This document shows positions 19,144-26,565 of a stretch of 64,000 nt of DNA, one piece after another. Positions within the stretch are counted from its first letter, which is position 1. The number at the start of each line of letters is the position of its first letter. Below the pieces are notes generated by a model. It was not told the DNA's origin and searched no databases. It saw only the letters and a list, made by a program, of their open reading frames with translations. Origin of the DNA: Ketobacter sp963922875 (GTDB lineage: Bacteria; Pseudomonadota; Gammaproteobacteria; Pseudomonadales; Ketobacteraceae); contig CAWUJH010000002.1 in NCBI GenBank assembly GCA_963922875.1, positions 310,001 through 374,000 on the forward strand, in the 5' to 3' direction. Position numbers and translations under genes: made by a program.

Positions 19144-19683
19144 ATGAGAACAATTGAAAGAATGATCAGTGAGATCCTGGCGCAAGAAGGCGGCTATATC
19201 CACCGTTCCGATGAAGAGGGTGGTCCTACTCATTTTGGTATTACGCAAAAGAATTTATCGGGTTTTTTCGGGCGCTATGCTTCTCTAGAAGAATTGCAAT
19301 TGCTGTCACCGACTGTGGCAAGCAAAATTTACAAGCGCAATTATTATCAGGCACCTAAAATTGACCGCTTGCCACAGGCTATACAGCCTTTTGTTTTTGA
19401 TTGTGCCGTGAATCATGCGCCGAGGCGTGCTATAAAAATGGTGCAGACAGTGTGTAATGATTTAGGTGTGTATCCAATCTTAATCGAAGATGGTGCGATG
19501 GGGCCGAAAACCCGTCGTGCCGCACAATGGGCAGATCGTAAATTTGGCTCGTTGTTTTTAAAATCCTTAATAGAAGAGCGTAAGCGATTTTATCGTCAGA
19601 TTTTTGCATGTCGTCCAGGTCAGCGAATCCTCTATGAACAGTGGATAAGCCATGTTCAGATGTTTGAACAAAGCATCGCATAA
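19144..19683 (+). CDS. GH108 family muramidase / endolysin-like protein with PG-binding domain
   Basis: 179 residues from the ATG at 19144, which has AAAGGA at the right distance (ATGs at 19117 and 19123 are less likely). The N-terminal GH108 domain has the catalytic EGGY motif (residues 15-18) and the DEEGGPTHFGIT signature; a PG_binding_3 region (LIEDGAMGPKTRRAA) follows. These enzymes cut the glycan strand and are found in phages and as secretion-activating proteins. No signal peptide is visible and no other phage gene is near. It marks the left edge of the nif island. Confidence 0.85.
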   Translation: MRTIERMISEILAQEGGYIHRSDEEGGPTHFGITQKNLSGFFGRYASLEELQLLSPTVASKIYKRNYYQAPKIDRLPQAIQPFVFDCAVNHAPRRAIKMVQTVCNDLGVYPILIEDGAMGPKTRRAAQWADRKFGSLFLKSLIEERKRFYRQIFACRPGQRILYEQWISHVQMFEQSIA

Positions 19684-19686
19684 AAA

Positions 19687-19842
19687 TTAGGGTATAGATG
19701 CAGTTGTTACAAATTGATCTTGCTGGGCTAAGCGGCCAGTGCTTTGCAATGAAGAGTTTTGAGTGGGTTCGGTAACCAGATACCAGGTGATTACCACGAC
19801 CCAGGTTAGCATAGGCAACACAACAACTTTGTTCCGATCCAT
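19687..19842 (-). CDS. 51-residue single-pass membrane protein, divergent from nifE
   Basis: Short gene too small for usual calling. It starts at ATG 19842 (MDRNKVVVLPMLTW) with GAGGAA six bases upstream. Residues 6-23 are a hydrophobic helix (VVVLPMLTWVVVITWYLV), followed by a polar Gln/Thr/Ser tail. The start lies 42 bases downstream of a sigma54-like element at 19885-19900, and a perfect NifA site sits about 110 bases further up, shared with nifE. Likely an inner-membrane peptide made during nitrogen fixation. Function unknown; I do not recognise a family. Confidence 0.6.
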   Translation of the reverse strand: MDRNKVVVLPMLTWVVVITWYLVTEPTQNSSLQSTGRLAQQDQFVTTASIP

Positions 19843-19884
19843 AACACTATTCCTCATTGTGCAAGAGCGATTTCTTCGCACTGC

Positions 19885-19900
19885 TGCAACTCCTATGCCT
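19885..19900 (-). promoter_or_regulatory. Sigma54 -24/-12 promoter candidate for the 51-aa membrane gene
   Basis: Read on the minus strand the site is AGGCATAGGAGTTGCA, with GG and GC in exact sigma54 spacing and a perfect TTGCA. It ends 42 bases before the ATG. The NifA site at 20008-20023 lies about 108-123 bases upstream, a normal enhancer distance. Confidence 0.6.
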
Positions 19901-20007
19901 GCGTTCCCATAAAATAACAGCGCTTATATTTTCTTAATTAAATTTAATGAGTTAGAAAATACTTTCAGAGTAATAATGGATTGTCACAAATACGATTGAC
20001 CCACCAT

Positions 20008-20023
20008 TGTCGTTAATGCGACA
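20008..20023. promoter_or_regulatory. NifA upstream activator sequence (nifE / 51-aa gene)
   Basis: TGTCGTTAATGCGACA, a perfect TGT-N10-ACA. It is about 120 bases upstream of the nifE -24 box and about 110 bases upstream of the divergent sigma54-like site, so one enhancer could serve both directions. Confidence 0.78.
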
Positions 20024-20079
20024 GCTTTTTGTTTTATTTTCTAGACCCTGTTGTCGGAGATCGTCCAAAGCCTCGTTGT

Positions 20080-20095
20080 TGTCATTTTTACTACA
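20080..20095. promoter_or_regulatory. Second NifA upstream activator sequence before nifE
   Basis: TGTCATTTTTACTACA, a perfect TGT-N10-ACA centred about 55 bases upstream of the nifE -24 element. It is closer to the promoter than usual, so weaker support than the site at 20008. Confidence 0.6.
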
Positions 20096-20139
20096 AATAT
20101 AAGTTTCATAAATTCCAATAAATACAGATAGTTATATGG

Positions 20140-20155
20140 TGGTATTGGGATTGCA
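20140..20155 (+). promoter_or_regulatory. Sigma54 -24/-12 promoter of the nifENX operon
   Basis: TGGTATTGGGATTGCA: TGG at -24 and a perfect TTGCA at -12 with exact spacing, 36 bases before the nifE ATG. Confidence 0.8.
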
Positions 20156-20191
20156 GTAGCAGCCACAATAGAACTCAGCGGGGTGTAGTTA

Positions 20192-21583
20192 ATGAAAGCT
20201 AAGGATATTGCAGAACTATTAGACGAACCGGCATGCACCCATAACAAAAAAGAGAAGTCTGGTTGTGAAAAGCCAAAACCCGGTGCCAGTGCTGGTGGTT
20301 GTGCTTTCGATGGTGCACAGATCGCGTTACTACCCATAGCAGACGTGGCCCACATTGTTCATGGTCCCATAGCCTGTGCAGGGAGTTCCTGGGATAACCG
20401 TGGCACTCGTTCTAGCGGACCTGATCTCTACCGTATTGGCATGACCACCGATCTTACCGAGCAGGACATCGTAATGGGCAAAGCTGAAAAGCGTTTGTTC
20501 CACTCCATCAAACAAGCCATAACAGATTACCAGCCACAGGCTGTTTTTGTTTATAACACCTGTGTTCCGGCTCTGATAGGTGACGATGTTGATGCGGTCT
20601 GTCGCGCAGCAGAAGAACGCTGGGGAGTGCCCGTTGTCCCTGTGGATGCTGCTGGATTCTACGGTACTAAAAATCTGGGTAACCGTATTGCCGGTGAAGC
20701 GATGGTAAAGCATGTCATCGGCACCCGTGAGCCCGATCCATTACCAGAGATAGCACACACCCAGAAATTCAAAATCCACGATGTAAATTTGATTGGGGAA
20801 TACAACATTGCCGGTGAGTTTTGGTTTGTCTTGCCCTTGTTGGATCAATTGGGATTGCGCGTGTTGTGCACCTTGTCTGGAGATGCAAGATTCAGAGAAG
20901 TCCAAAGTATGCATCGCGCCGAAGTCAATATGATGGTGTGTTCGAAAGCGATGTTGAATGTAGCCCGTAAGTTGCAAGAACGCTATGGCACACCATGGTT
21001 TGAAGGTAGCTTTTATGGCATCACGGATACCTCGGAAGCTTTACGCGGCTTCGCGCGCCTGATTAATGATGACGATTTAACGGCTCGCACCGAAGCCTTG
21101 ATTGAGCGCGAGGAAGCTCGGATCCGGACAGCACTGGAACCCTGGCGAAAGCGCTTGGAAGGTAAGCGGGTTTTACTGTACACGGGTGGTGTTAAATCCT
21201 GGTCAGTGATTTCTGCATTACAGGATCTGGGTATGAAAGTAGTGGCCACGGGTACCAAAAAGTCCACGGAAGAGGATAAAGCCAGAATACGTGAGCTGAT
21301 GGGTGATGATGTCAAAATGTTGGACGAGGGTAATCCTCGGGTATTGTTGCAAACTGTAGCGGACTACAAGGCGGATATACTGATTGCCGGTGGTCGTAAT
21401 ATGTACACAGCACTTAAAGCCAAAATTCCTTTTTTGGATATTAATCAGGAGCGAGAGTTTGGCTATGCGGGTTACGACGGCATGTTGGAATTGGTACGCC
21501 AATTGTGCTTGACCATGGAAAGTCCTGTGTGGGAGGCGGTTCGTCGACCGGCTCCCTTCAGCATGCAGCAGGTGTTGTCATGA
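20192..21583 (+). CDS. nifE: NifE, FeMo-cofactor scaffold alpha subunit
   Basis: 463-residue subunit of the NifEN scaffold, on which the NifB product is matured to FeMo-co before transfer to NifDK. Homologous to NifD: the cluster-binding Cys region GGCAFDGAQIALLPI near residue 36, HGPIACAGSSWDNRGTRSSG near residue 60, and VYNTCVPALIGDDVDAVC follow the NifD pattern. First gene of an operon behind its own sigma54 promoter. Its stop overlaps the nifN start (ATGA). Confidence 0.95.
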   Translation: MKAKDIAELLDEPACTHNKKEKSGCEKPKPGASAGGCAFDGAQIALLPIADVAHIVHGPIACAGSSWDNRGTRSSGPDLYRIGMTTDLTEQDIVMGKAEKRLFHSIKQAITDYQPQAVFVYNTCVPALIGDDVDAVCRAAEERWGVPVVPVDAAGFYGTKNLGNRIAGEAMVKHVIGTREPDPLPEIAHTQKFKIHDVNLIGEYNIAGEFWFVLPLLDQLGLRVLCTLSGDARFREVQSMHRAEVNMMVCSKAMLNVARKLQERYGTPWFEGSFYGITDTSEALRGFARLINDDDLTARTEALIEREEARIRTALEPWRKRLEGKRVLLYTGGVKSWSVISALQDLGMKVVATGTKKSTEEDKARIRELMGDDVKMLDEGNPRVLLQTVADYKADILIAGGRNMYTALKAKIPFLDINQEREFGYAGYDGMLELVRQLCLTMESPVWEAVRRPAPFSMQQVLS

Positions 21584-22968
21584 CTGAGATAATCAAACGT
21601 AAAAAAGCGCTTTCCGTTAGCCCCTTAAAAACCAGTCAGACGACTGGAGCAGCTTTGGCTTTTCTGGGGATAAACCATGCTATGCCATTAATGCATGGTT
21701 CTCAAGGTTGTACTGCTTTTGCAAAGGTGTTTTTTGTGCGGCACTTTCGTGAGCCTGTGCCCCTGCAAACTACAGCAATGGATCAGGTCAGTTCTGTTAT
21801 GGGCGCCGATGATAATATTGTTGAAGCCTTAAAAACTATCAGTGAAAAAAGTAGTCCCTCGATTATTGGTTTGGTGACAACGGGATTGGCCGAAACTCAG
21901 GGTGCTGATATTAAGCGTGCCGTTTACCAGTTTCGCACTCGTTATCCGGAACATGAAAAGACCGCAGTGGTTGCCGTTAATACACCGGATTTTGCCGGCA
22001 GTTTTGAAAGCGGATTTGCGGTTGCGGTGAAAGGTATTATTGAAACCCTGGTGCCAGATGATCAAACACGAGTGGGTGCTCGCCGTAAACAGGTTAATGT
22101 ATTATGCGGAGCCAACCTTACGCCTGGTGATATTGAGTTTGTTGCCGAAAGCATAGAAAGCTTTGGGTTACGGCCGCTATTGATTCCAGATCTGTCTAAT
22201 TCCCTGGACGGACATTTAGACGATGTGGATTTTAGCCCGCTGACTACCGGTGGGGTTTCTGTCGCAGACATAGCCACCGCTGGAGAGAGTATCGCAACCC
22301 TCGCAGTAGGTGAAAGCTTATTTTCCGCAGCCTCATTGTTGACGAAGAAAACCGGTGTGCCCAATTACGCCTTTGGACATTTGCTGGGGCTAGATTTGGT
22401 GGATCGTTGGTTTGCGACATTATCTGAAATCAGCGAGCAACCGGTACCCGTGCGCTGGCAGCGCCATCGCCGTCAGCTCCAGGATGCGATGCTGGATACC
22501 CATTTTATGATTGGTCAGTCACGCGTGGCAGTTGCCGCCGACCCCGACATGCTCGCTGGTTTCACCCGGCTGTTGGAAGGTATGGGTGCTATGGTAAGTG
22601 CCGCTGTAGTTCCGGCCAAGGGGGCGGCGTTAAAATCACTAAATTTGGCCAGCGTTACCATTGGTGATCTGGAAGACTTGCAAAATCTGGCATCAGAGAC
22701 AAAAGCCCAACTGCTGTTGGGGAATAGTCATGCGGTTGAGTGTGCGCAGCGTTTACAGATACCTATTTTGCGAGCCGGTTTTCCCCAATATGATTGGGTT
22801 GGCGGGTTTCAACGCTGTTGGTTTGGTTATCGTGGCACTACCCAAACATTGTTTGACCTCGCCAATGTAATTATGGCTCATCATCAAGAAGTCCAACCCT
22901 ATTACTCTATTTATGCGCAAAAACGGGACGAGTTGCAAGAAATGTCCCACTCTAAATGGAGGCATTGA
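21580..22968 (+). CDS. nifN: NifN, FeMo-cofactor scaffold beta subunit
   Basis: 462-residue NifK-like subunit of the NifEN scaffold. The ATG at 21580 overlaps the nifE stop and gives the expected MTEIIKRKKALSVSPLKTSQ start; a longer upstream frame would run into nifE. The HAMPLMHGSQGCTAFAKVFF region is the NifK/NifN P-cluster-domain motif; as usual for NifN only part of the NifK cysteine set is kept. It overlaps nifX by one base. Confidence 0.95.
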   Translation: MTEIIKRKKALSVSPLKTSQTTGAALAFLGINHAMPLMHGSQGCTAFAKVFFVRHFREPVPLQTTAMDQVSSVMGADDNIVEALKTISEKSSPSIIGLVTTGLAETQGADIKRAVYQFRTRYPEHEKTAVVAVNTPDFAGSFESGFAVAVKGIIETLVPDDQTRVGARRKQVNVLCGANLTPGDIEFVAESIESFGLRPLLIPDLSNSLDGHLDDVDFSPLTTGGVSVADIATAGESIATLAVGESLFSAASLLTKKTGVPNYAFGHLLGLDLVDRWFATLSEISEQPVPVRWQRHRRQLQDAMLDTHFMIGQSRVAVAADPDMLAGFTRLLEGMGAMVSAAVVPAKGAALKSLNLASVTIGDLEDLQNLASETKAQLLLGNSHAVECAQRLQIPILRAGFPQYDWVGGFQRCWFGYRGTTQTLFDLANVIMAHHQEVQPYYSIYAQKRDELQEMSHSKWRH

Positions 22969-23444
22969 TGACTAATGTTACACGCCAATTTCGCGTTCTG
23001 GGTAATGAAGATGACAGTCACTTATTGAAGGTAGCTTTTGCTACCTCCGATCGCAAAACAGTGAACCAACATTTTGGTTACGCGAGCAGCTTTTCTATTT
23101 ATGGGATCGACGGTGAAACGGCACGCTTACTTAGCGTGGCGGAATTTGCCCCGTTACCGCACGATGGGTCGGAAGATAAAATCCAATCAAAGTTAGCATT
23201 GCTCGGTGACTGCATAGCCGTGTATTGCCGGGCTTGCGGCGCTTCTGCTGTCCGCCAGTTAATTGGGCATGGAATCCAGCCAGTTAAAGTGGCAGAAGGT
23301 GCTGTGATAGACGAGTTAATAGAGCAATTTCAACAAGAGTTGAGAGAGGGACCATCCACCTGGCTTGCAAAAGCTATCGAGCGTTATCGGACCGACTTCT
23401 TGAATCGATTCGATGCAATGGAAAGTGATGGTTGGACGGAATAA
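22968..23444 (+). CDS. nifX: NifX, FeMo-co precursor carrier
   Basis: 158 residues from ATG 22968. NifX binds the NifB cofactor and the later VK cluster and moves them between NifB and NifEN. The NifX/NafY fold shows as KVAFATSDRKTVNQHFGYAS and CIAVYCRACGASAVRQL, with the FeMo-co-region Gln-His-Phe-Gly. The C-terminal WLAKAIERYR is typical. A longer frame start at 22956 is inside nifN and is not needed. Confidence 0.92.
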   Translation: MTNVTRQFRVLGNEDDSHLLKVAFATSDRKTVNQHFGYASSFSIYGIDGETARLLSVAEFAPLPHDGSEDKIQSKLALLGDCIAVYCRACGASAVRQLIGHGIQPVKVAEGAVIDELIEQFQQELREGPSTWLAKAIERYRTDFLNRFDAMESDGWTE

Positions 23445-23470
23445 AACTTTACTAAGAAGAGGCTAGGACT

Positions 23471-23938
23471 ATGAGCGAAGCAGTTGTTACAGAAACAGAC
23501 GAACTATTAAAGCATCCCTGTATAAAGCAGGTAATAACCCAACTACGAGCCATGGATAGCTATGGTACTTATGACACTTGGAACGATAGCCGAGTATTGG
23601 ATCCGTTGATTCTTACCAAAGAACGCCGACGTGAAATTCCTGTGGTGGGGGATCCAGACGAGACCACTATTTCCCGCTTGAAGGCTTATTACAACGCCAT
23701 AGCTTCTACTATTGAGAGTGAGTGCGGATTAATGGCCGTACCCATTATTAATTTGACCCATGAGGGGTTTGGTCGTGCAATTGTGGTTATAGGGAAATTG
23801 GTTGTGCTTGATAAAACCTTAAGAGATGTCCATCGATTTGGTTTTGATTCATTGGAAAAACTGGTGGCCGAGATTGAAAAAACTACGAGTAAAGCGTTAG
23901 CCATGGTGAATGAGCACCGAGAGGTAGCCGAGATCTAA
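23471..23938 (+). CDS. NifX-associated nitrogen fixation protein (DUF269)
   Basis: 155-residue protein of the NifX-associated family (PF03270), almost always found next to nifX in Mo-nitrogenase clusters. Family features are HPCIKQVITQLRAMDSYGTYDTW, abbreviated here to its core AMDSYGTYDTW, and VVIGKLVVLDKTLRDVHRFG. The role is not well settled; a part in cofactor handling is inferred from its neighbours. GAGGC precedes the ATG by about seven bases. Confidence 0.9.
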   Translation: MSEAVVTETDELLKHPCIKQVITQLRAMDSYGTYDTWNDSRVLDPLILTKERRREIPVVGDPDETTISRLKAYYNAIASTIESECGLMAVPIINLTHEGFGRAIVVIGKLVVLDKTLRDVHRFGFDSLEKLVAEIEKTTSKALAMVNEHREVAEI

Positions 23939-23960
23939 TTGTTTAATGAGGTAATGTCCT

Positions 23961-24167
23961 ATGAGTGATGATGAATTAAAAGCGTTAAAGAAAGATGTAA
24001 GCACCAAAAAGCGAATCGCAATGGATTGGGCTTCTCAGATTCATGATCTCGTTGAAGATCGTCTGTTAGATGGTTTTAACGAGCTGCCCGATCTCACCCA
24101 AAAAACGGTAGATGCCTGTCATGAGTATCAGCAAGCAAAAGCGATGTTTGAGCAGGCACAGAAGTAA
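23961..24167 (+). CDS. Small CCE_0567-family coiled-coil protein of nif clusters
   Basis: 68 residues, nearly all helical (LKALKKDVSTKKRIAMDWAS, then DLVEDRLLDGFNELP), matching the Rop-like helical-hairpin family PF05082 found between the NifX-associated gene and fdxB in many diazotrophs. The cyanobacterial member is a metal-binding helical dimer. TGAGG precedes the start. Function in nitrogen fixation unknown. Confidence 0.85.
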   Translation: MSDDELKALKKDVSTKKRIAMDWASQIHDLVEDRLLDGFNELPDLTQKTVDACHEYQQAKAMFEQAQK

Positions 24168-24196
24168 GTGGGGTACCCACTGAGAGAGGAGAGTAA

Positions 24197-24493
24197 ATGT
24201 CTGATGTAATCGTTGGTCGCACCCGAGGTGGAGAACAATGGATACCAGAGTTCGTCACCGAATTAAATGCTGAAACCTGCATTGGTTGCGGACGTTGTTA
24301 CAAGGTTTGTCCACGTGATGTTTTTGAACTTGTTGAGCGCACGGAAGCCATCGATGAAGATGATGACTTCTACGATGAAGATGATGAAATGATGGTAATG
24401 GCTATAAAAGATGCTATGGATTGCATCGGCTGTAAGTCATGCGCGGCTGTGTGCCCAAAAAACTGTCACACTCATGAAGCGTTAGGAGGGTAA
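24197..24493 (+). CDS. fdxB: Ferredoxin III, nif-specific (FdxB), 2x[4Fe-4S]
   Basis: 98-residue ferredoxin with two cluster motifs, CIGCGRCYKVCPRD near residue 31 and CIGCKSCAAVCPKN near residue 76. Between them lies an acidic insert rich in Asp and Glu (DEDDDFYDEDDE), which is normal for the FdxB family. Likely an electron donor in cofactor assembly or to nitrogenase. GAGAGGAGAG directly precedes the ATG. Confidence 0.93.
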   Translation: MSDVIVGRTRGGEQWIPEFVTELNAETCIGCGRCYKVCPRDVFELVERTEAIDEDDDFYDEDDEMMVMAIKDAMDCIGCKSCAAVCPKNCHTHEALGG

Positions 24494-24497
24494 TCCA

Positions 24498-24821
24498 ATG
24501 CCACGTCCAGAGTATCATGTTTTAATTTGCTCACAGCAACGTCCGGCTGGACATCCACGTAGCAGCTGTGGTGAGAAAGGTGCAGGGTCTTTGTTACCTG
24601 CATTCTCTCAAGGGCTAATGGCAAGGAACCTTATGCAAAAAGTGTCGCTAGTTGCAACGGGTTGTTTGGGGCCATGTCAAGCGGGAGCGAACGTGCTGGT
24701 TTTTCCGGGGTCGGTGCTCTACATGGATGTAAAAGTTGAGGATGTGGACAGCATCATTGAACAGCACCTGATCGAAGGCAAACCAGTAGAGGAAAAGTTT
24801 GCTCCGGCTGAAATTTGGTAG
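24498..24821 (+). CDS. Thioredoxin-like [2Fe-2S] ferredoxin
   Basis: 107-residue thioredoxin-fold [2Fe-2S] protein. The four ligands are C11 (VLICSQQ), C24 (SSCGEKG), C55 and C59 (ATGCLGPCQAG), the arrangement of the clostridial/Azotobacter Shethna-type ferredoxins. It follows fdxB by four bases. Likely an electron carrier made together with NifEN; the partner is not known from sequence. Confidence 0.9.
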   Translation: MPRPEYHVLICSQQRPAGHPRSSCGEKGAGSLLPAFSQGLMARNLMQKVSLVATGCLGPCQAGANVLVFPGSVLYMDVKVEDVDSIIEQHLIEGKPVEEKFAPAEIW

Positions 24822-24854
24822 TCTTTATCCTGTCGTTTCCAAAGGAAATAGTTT

Positions 24855-25229
24855 ATGTCAGCGGATGCAGTGAAACAGCGGTTTGAGCGTGAGGTTTCTA
24901 CCCTCAACGCAATAGCTCAGGCAATAGCAAACGAGTTGGCAAAGTCTGATTTGCCGGCCTTAGCCGTAGATTTTTCTGCGCCAACCTTACAGGAGTTAAG
25001 GGTCGACTCTTTTGACCAAAACGAAACCTGGTTTGGAGAGTGGCGTGACCACTCAGGACTATTGCAAGGGTCTATTTCGATTCATGGTAATGGGCAAGCC
25101 TACGCGCAATTTGATGTTCTGTGCCCGCATCCGCAAAAAAGTCGGTGGTATGTTGAAGCCGTAACCGCTTGGGGGTCAAGCCAGCAGATTAAATCTGAAC
25201 TTCAGTTACTGCCAGCTGTGTTGGATTAA
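24855..25229 (+). CDS. Uncharacterised 124-aa protein of the nifENX operon
   Basis: A cytoplasmic-looking protein: a helical N-terminal third (FEREVSTLNAIAQAIANELA) followed by a beta-rich part (WFGEWRDHSGLLQGSISIHG, WYVEAVTAWG). It has one Cys only, so no cluster is suggested. AAAGGAAAT precedes the ATG and the gene sits between two operon members. I do not recognise a named family. Its position suggests a role in cofactor or electron-carrier work, which is inference. Confidence 0.7.
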   Translation: MSADAVKQRFEREVSTLNAIAQAIANELAKSDLPALAVDFSAPTLQELRVDSFDQNETWFGEWRDHSGLLQGSISIHGNGQAYAQFDVLCPHPQKSRWYVEAVTAWGSSQQIKSELQLLPAVLD

Positions 25230-25236
25230 TATTAAC

Positions 25237-25989
25237 GTGCATAAAGTATATACTTTCCAGCAAGAGTGCGCCCTATCAGAAGCCCGGATTCGACGGCTGC
25301 TGATAGGATTGAACTGGACCGTTGCTGAGCTGGATGATGGCGGAATGGGATGCTGCTATAGTCCGCTCGAGGTTCCGCGTGATTTGACTTGGCCCGGAAC
25401 TATTGTCGGCACAGAAGCTAAGCGCATTGTACCTTGGTTGCAACACTGGAATCCTGCAGAAGCTGCCGTTGGTGGAGCGGTAATCAATGCCATTATTAAT
25501 ACCCCTAGACAAATTCAGACGCTAGGGGCAGAACCTTTACCCATAAGAATGGGTTACCACCACTTAAGTGTTTTCGAGTATTTTTCTCCACAAGTTCAAG
25601 GCGCCAAAATCTGTATCATCGGGCGCTACCCCGGCTTGGCACAGCTCGAAGGATTTCCAGCCTTTACCTGTATCGAACGGAGACCGGGGCCTAGTGATTT
25701 ACCCGATGTTGCCGCCGAGTTTGAGTTGCCTGAAGCGGATTGGGTTTTCCTTACCGCCAGTAGTATTAGTAACAAAAGTCTTCCTCAATTGTTGCGGCTC
25801 TGCCAAAACGCGCAAGTTGTTCTTATGGGCCCTAGTTTGCCTTGGCTTGAACAATGGCGTGATTTTGGTGTTAATTATCTCGCTGGAGTTACGGTCATAG
25901 ATACTGAAACACTATTCCAGGTGGTGGCAGAAGCGGGTGGTACGCGCATTTTTGGTAGTGGTGTGCAGTATTGTGTCGCCGCTCTGTAG
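25237..25989 (+). CDS. DUF4213/DUF364 putative metal-chelation protein
   Basis: 250 residues from GTG 25237. The N-terminal half (GMGCCYSPLEVP, AEAAVGGAVINAIIN) matches the DUF4213 enolase-N-like domain and the C-terminal half (KICIIGRYPG, WVFLTASSISNKSLPQLLRL) the DUF364 Rossmann-like domain. Such proteins are thought to chelate heavy metals and often sit in nif, anf or vnf regions and in metal-cofactor loci. It is the last gene of the nifEN operon. A Mo- or Fe-handling role is inference. Confidence 0.8.
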   Translation: MHKVYTFQQECALSEARIRRLLIGLNWTVAELDDGGMGCCYSPLEVPRDLTWPGTIVGTEAKRIVPWLQHWNPAEAAVGGAVINAIINTPRQIQTLGAEPLPIRMGYHHLSVFEYFSPQVQGAKICIIGRYPGLAQLEGFPAFTCIERRPGPSDLPDVAAEFELPEADWVFLTASSISNKSLPQLLRLCQNAQVVLMGPSLPWLEQWRDFGVNYLAGVTVIDTETLFQVVAEAGGTRIFGSGVQYCVAAL

Positions 25990-26000
25990 TATTTGCGACT
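25985..26000. promoter_or_regulatory. Imperfect NifA site before iscA
   Basis: TGTAGTATTTGCGACT matches TGT-N10-ACA in five of six bases and shares the TTTGCGAC right arm with the nifF site. It overlaps the stop of the DUF364 gene, about 140 bases above the iscA promoter. Confidence 0.4.
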
Positions 26001-26028
26001 AGCGCTTCTGTCGTTCTCATTCCTTTCT

Positions 26029-26044
26029 TGTTGGTTCTCCTACA
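26029..26044. promoter_or_regulatory. NifA upstream activator sequence before iscA-nifUSV
   Basis: TGTTGGTTCTCCTACA, a perfect TGT-N10-ACA, about 100 bases upstream of the sigma54 element at 26140. Confidence 0.72.
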
Positions 26045-26139
26045 ATCGCTGCGATAAGTGTTTTTTGCGACAGCTGATTTTTGAAACATAAAACTCCTAA
26101 GTTACTGATATTAAATAATATTAAGCCGTTAAGGTTGTG

Positions 26140-26155
26140 TGGCATATGGCTTGCA
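26140..26155 (+). promoter_or_regulatory. Sigma54 -24/-12 promoter of the iscA-nifUSV operon
   Basis: TGGCATATGGCTTGCA: TGGCA at -24 and perfect TTGCA at -12 with exact spacing, 56 bases before the iscA ATG. Confidence 0.85.
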
Positions 26156-26211
26156 CCAGAGAATACGACTGAAACAATTCACGCAACCTGAATCGCAAGG
26201 AGTCACGCCAA

Positions 26212-26535
26212 ATGGTCACCTTAACAGACAGTGCAGTAAATGCCGTACAACGCTTTATTCAATCTTCCGAAGATCCCATTGCTGGACTGCGTATCAAGGT
26301 TGAGGGCGGTGGGTGCTCGGGTTTGCAGTACGGATTACAAATGGAAAAAGCCAGTTCAGAAGGCGATGAGATTTTTGAGTACCCAGGGGTCAAGATTTTT
26401 GTTGATGCTGCCAGTGTGTCTATGTTGGATGGGGTTACTGTTGATTTTATCGATGGCCTGGAAGGCAGCGGCTTCAAATTCGAGAACCCTAATGCGTCAA
26501 ACAGCTGTGGCTGTGGAAAATCGTTCAGCGCCTAA
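26212..26535 (+). CDS. iscA: Nif-specific IscA/HesB A-type iron-sulfur carrier
   Basis: 107-residue A-type carrier that holds Fe-S clusters for transfer to apo-proteins. The three ligand cysteines are at VEGGGCSGLQYGL (Cys near 35) and the C-terminal NSCGCGKSF. It is the first gene of the nifU-S-V operon, behind a sigma54 promoter, as in Azotobacter. AAGGAG sits before the ATG. Confidence 0.92.
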   Translation: MVTLTDSAVNAVQRFIQSSEDPIAGLRIKVEGGGCSGLQYGLQMEKASSEGDEIFEYPGVKIFVDAASVSMLDGVTVDFIDGLEGSGFKFENPNASNSCGCGKSFSA

Positions 26536-26565
26536 ATCATCAACAATTCTTGGGAGAGCCCTACC

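Noticed and set aside
26059..26072. TGT-N8-ACA before iscA
   Set aside because: Spacing is eight, not ten; a perfect N10 site is present at 26029.
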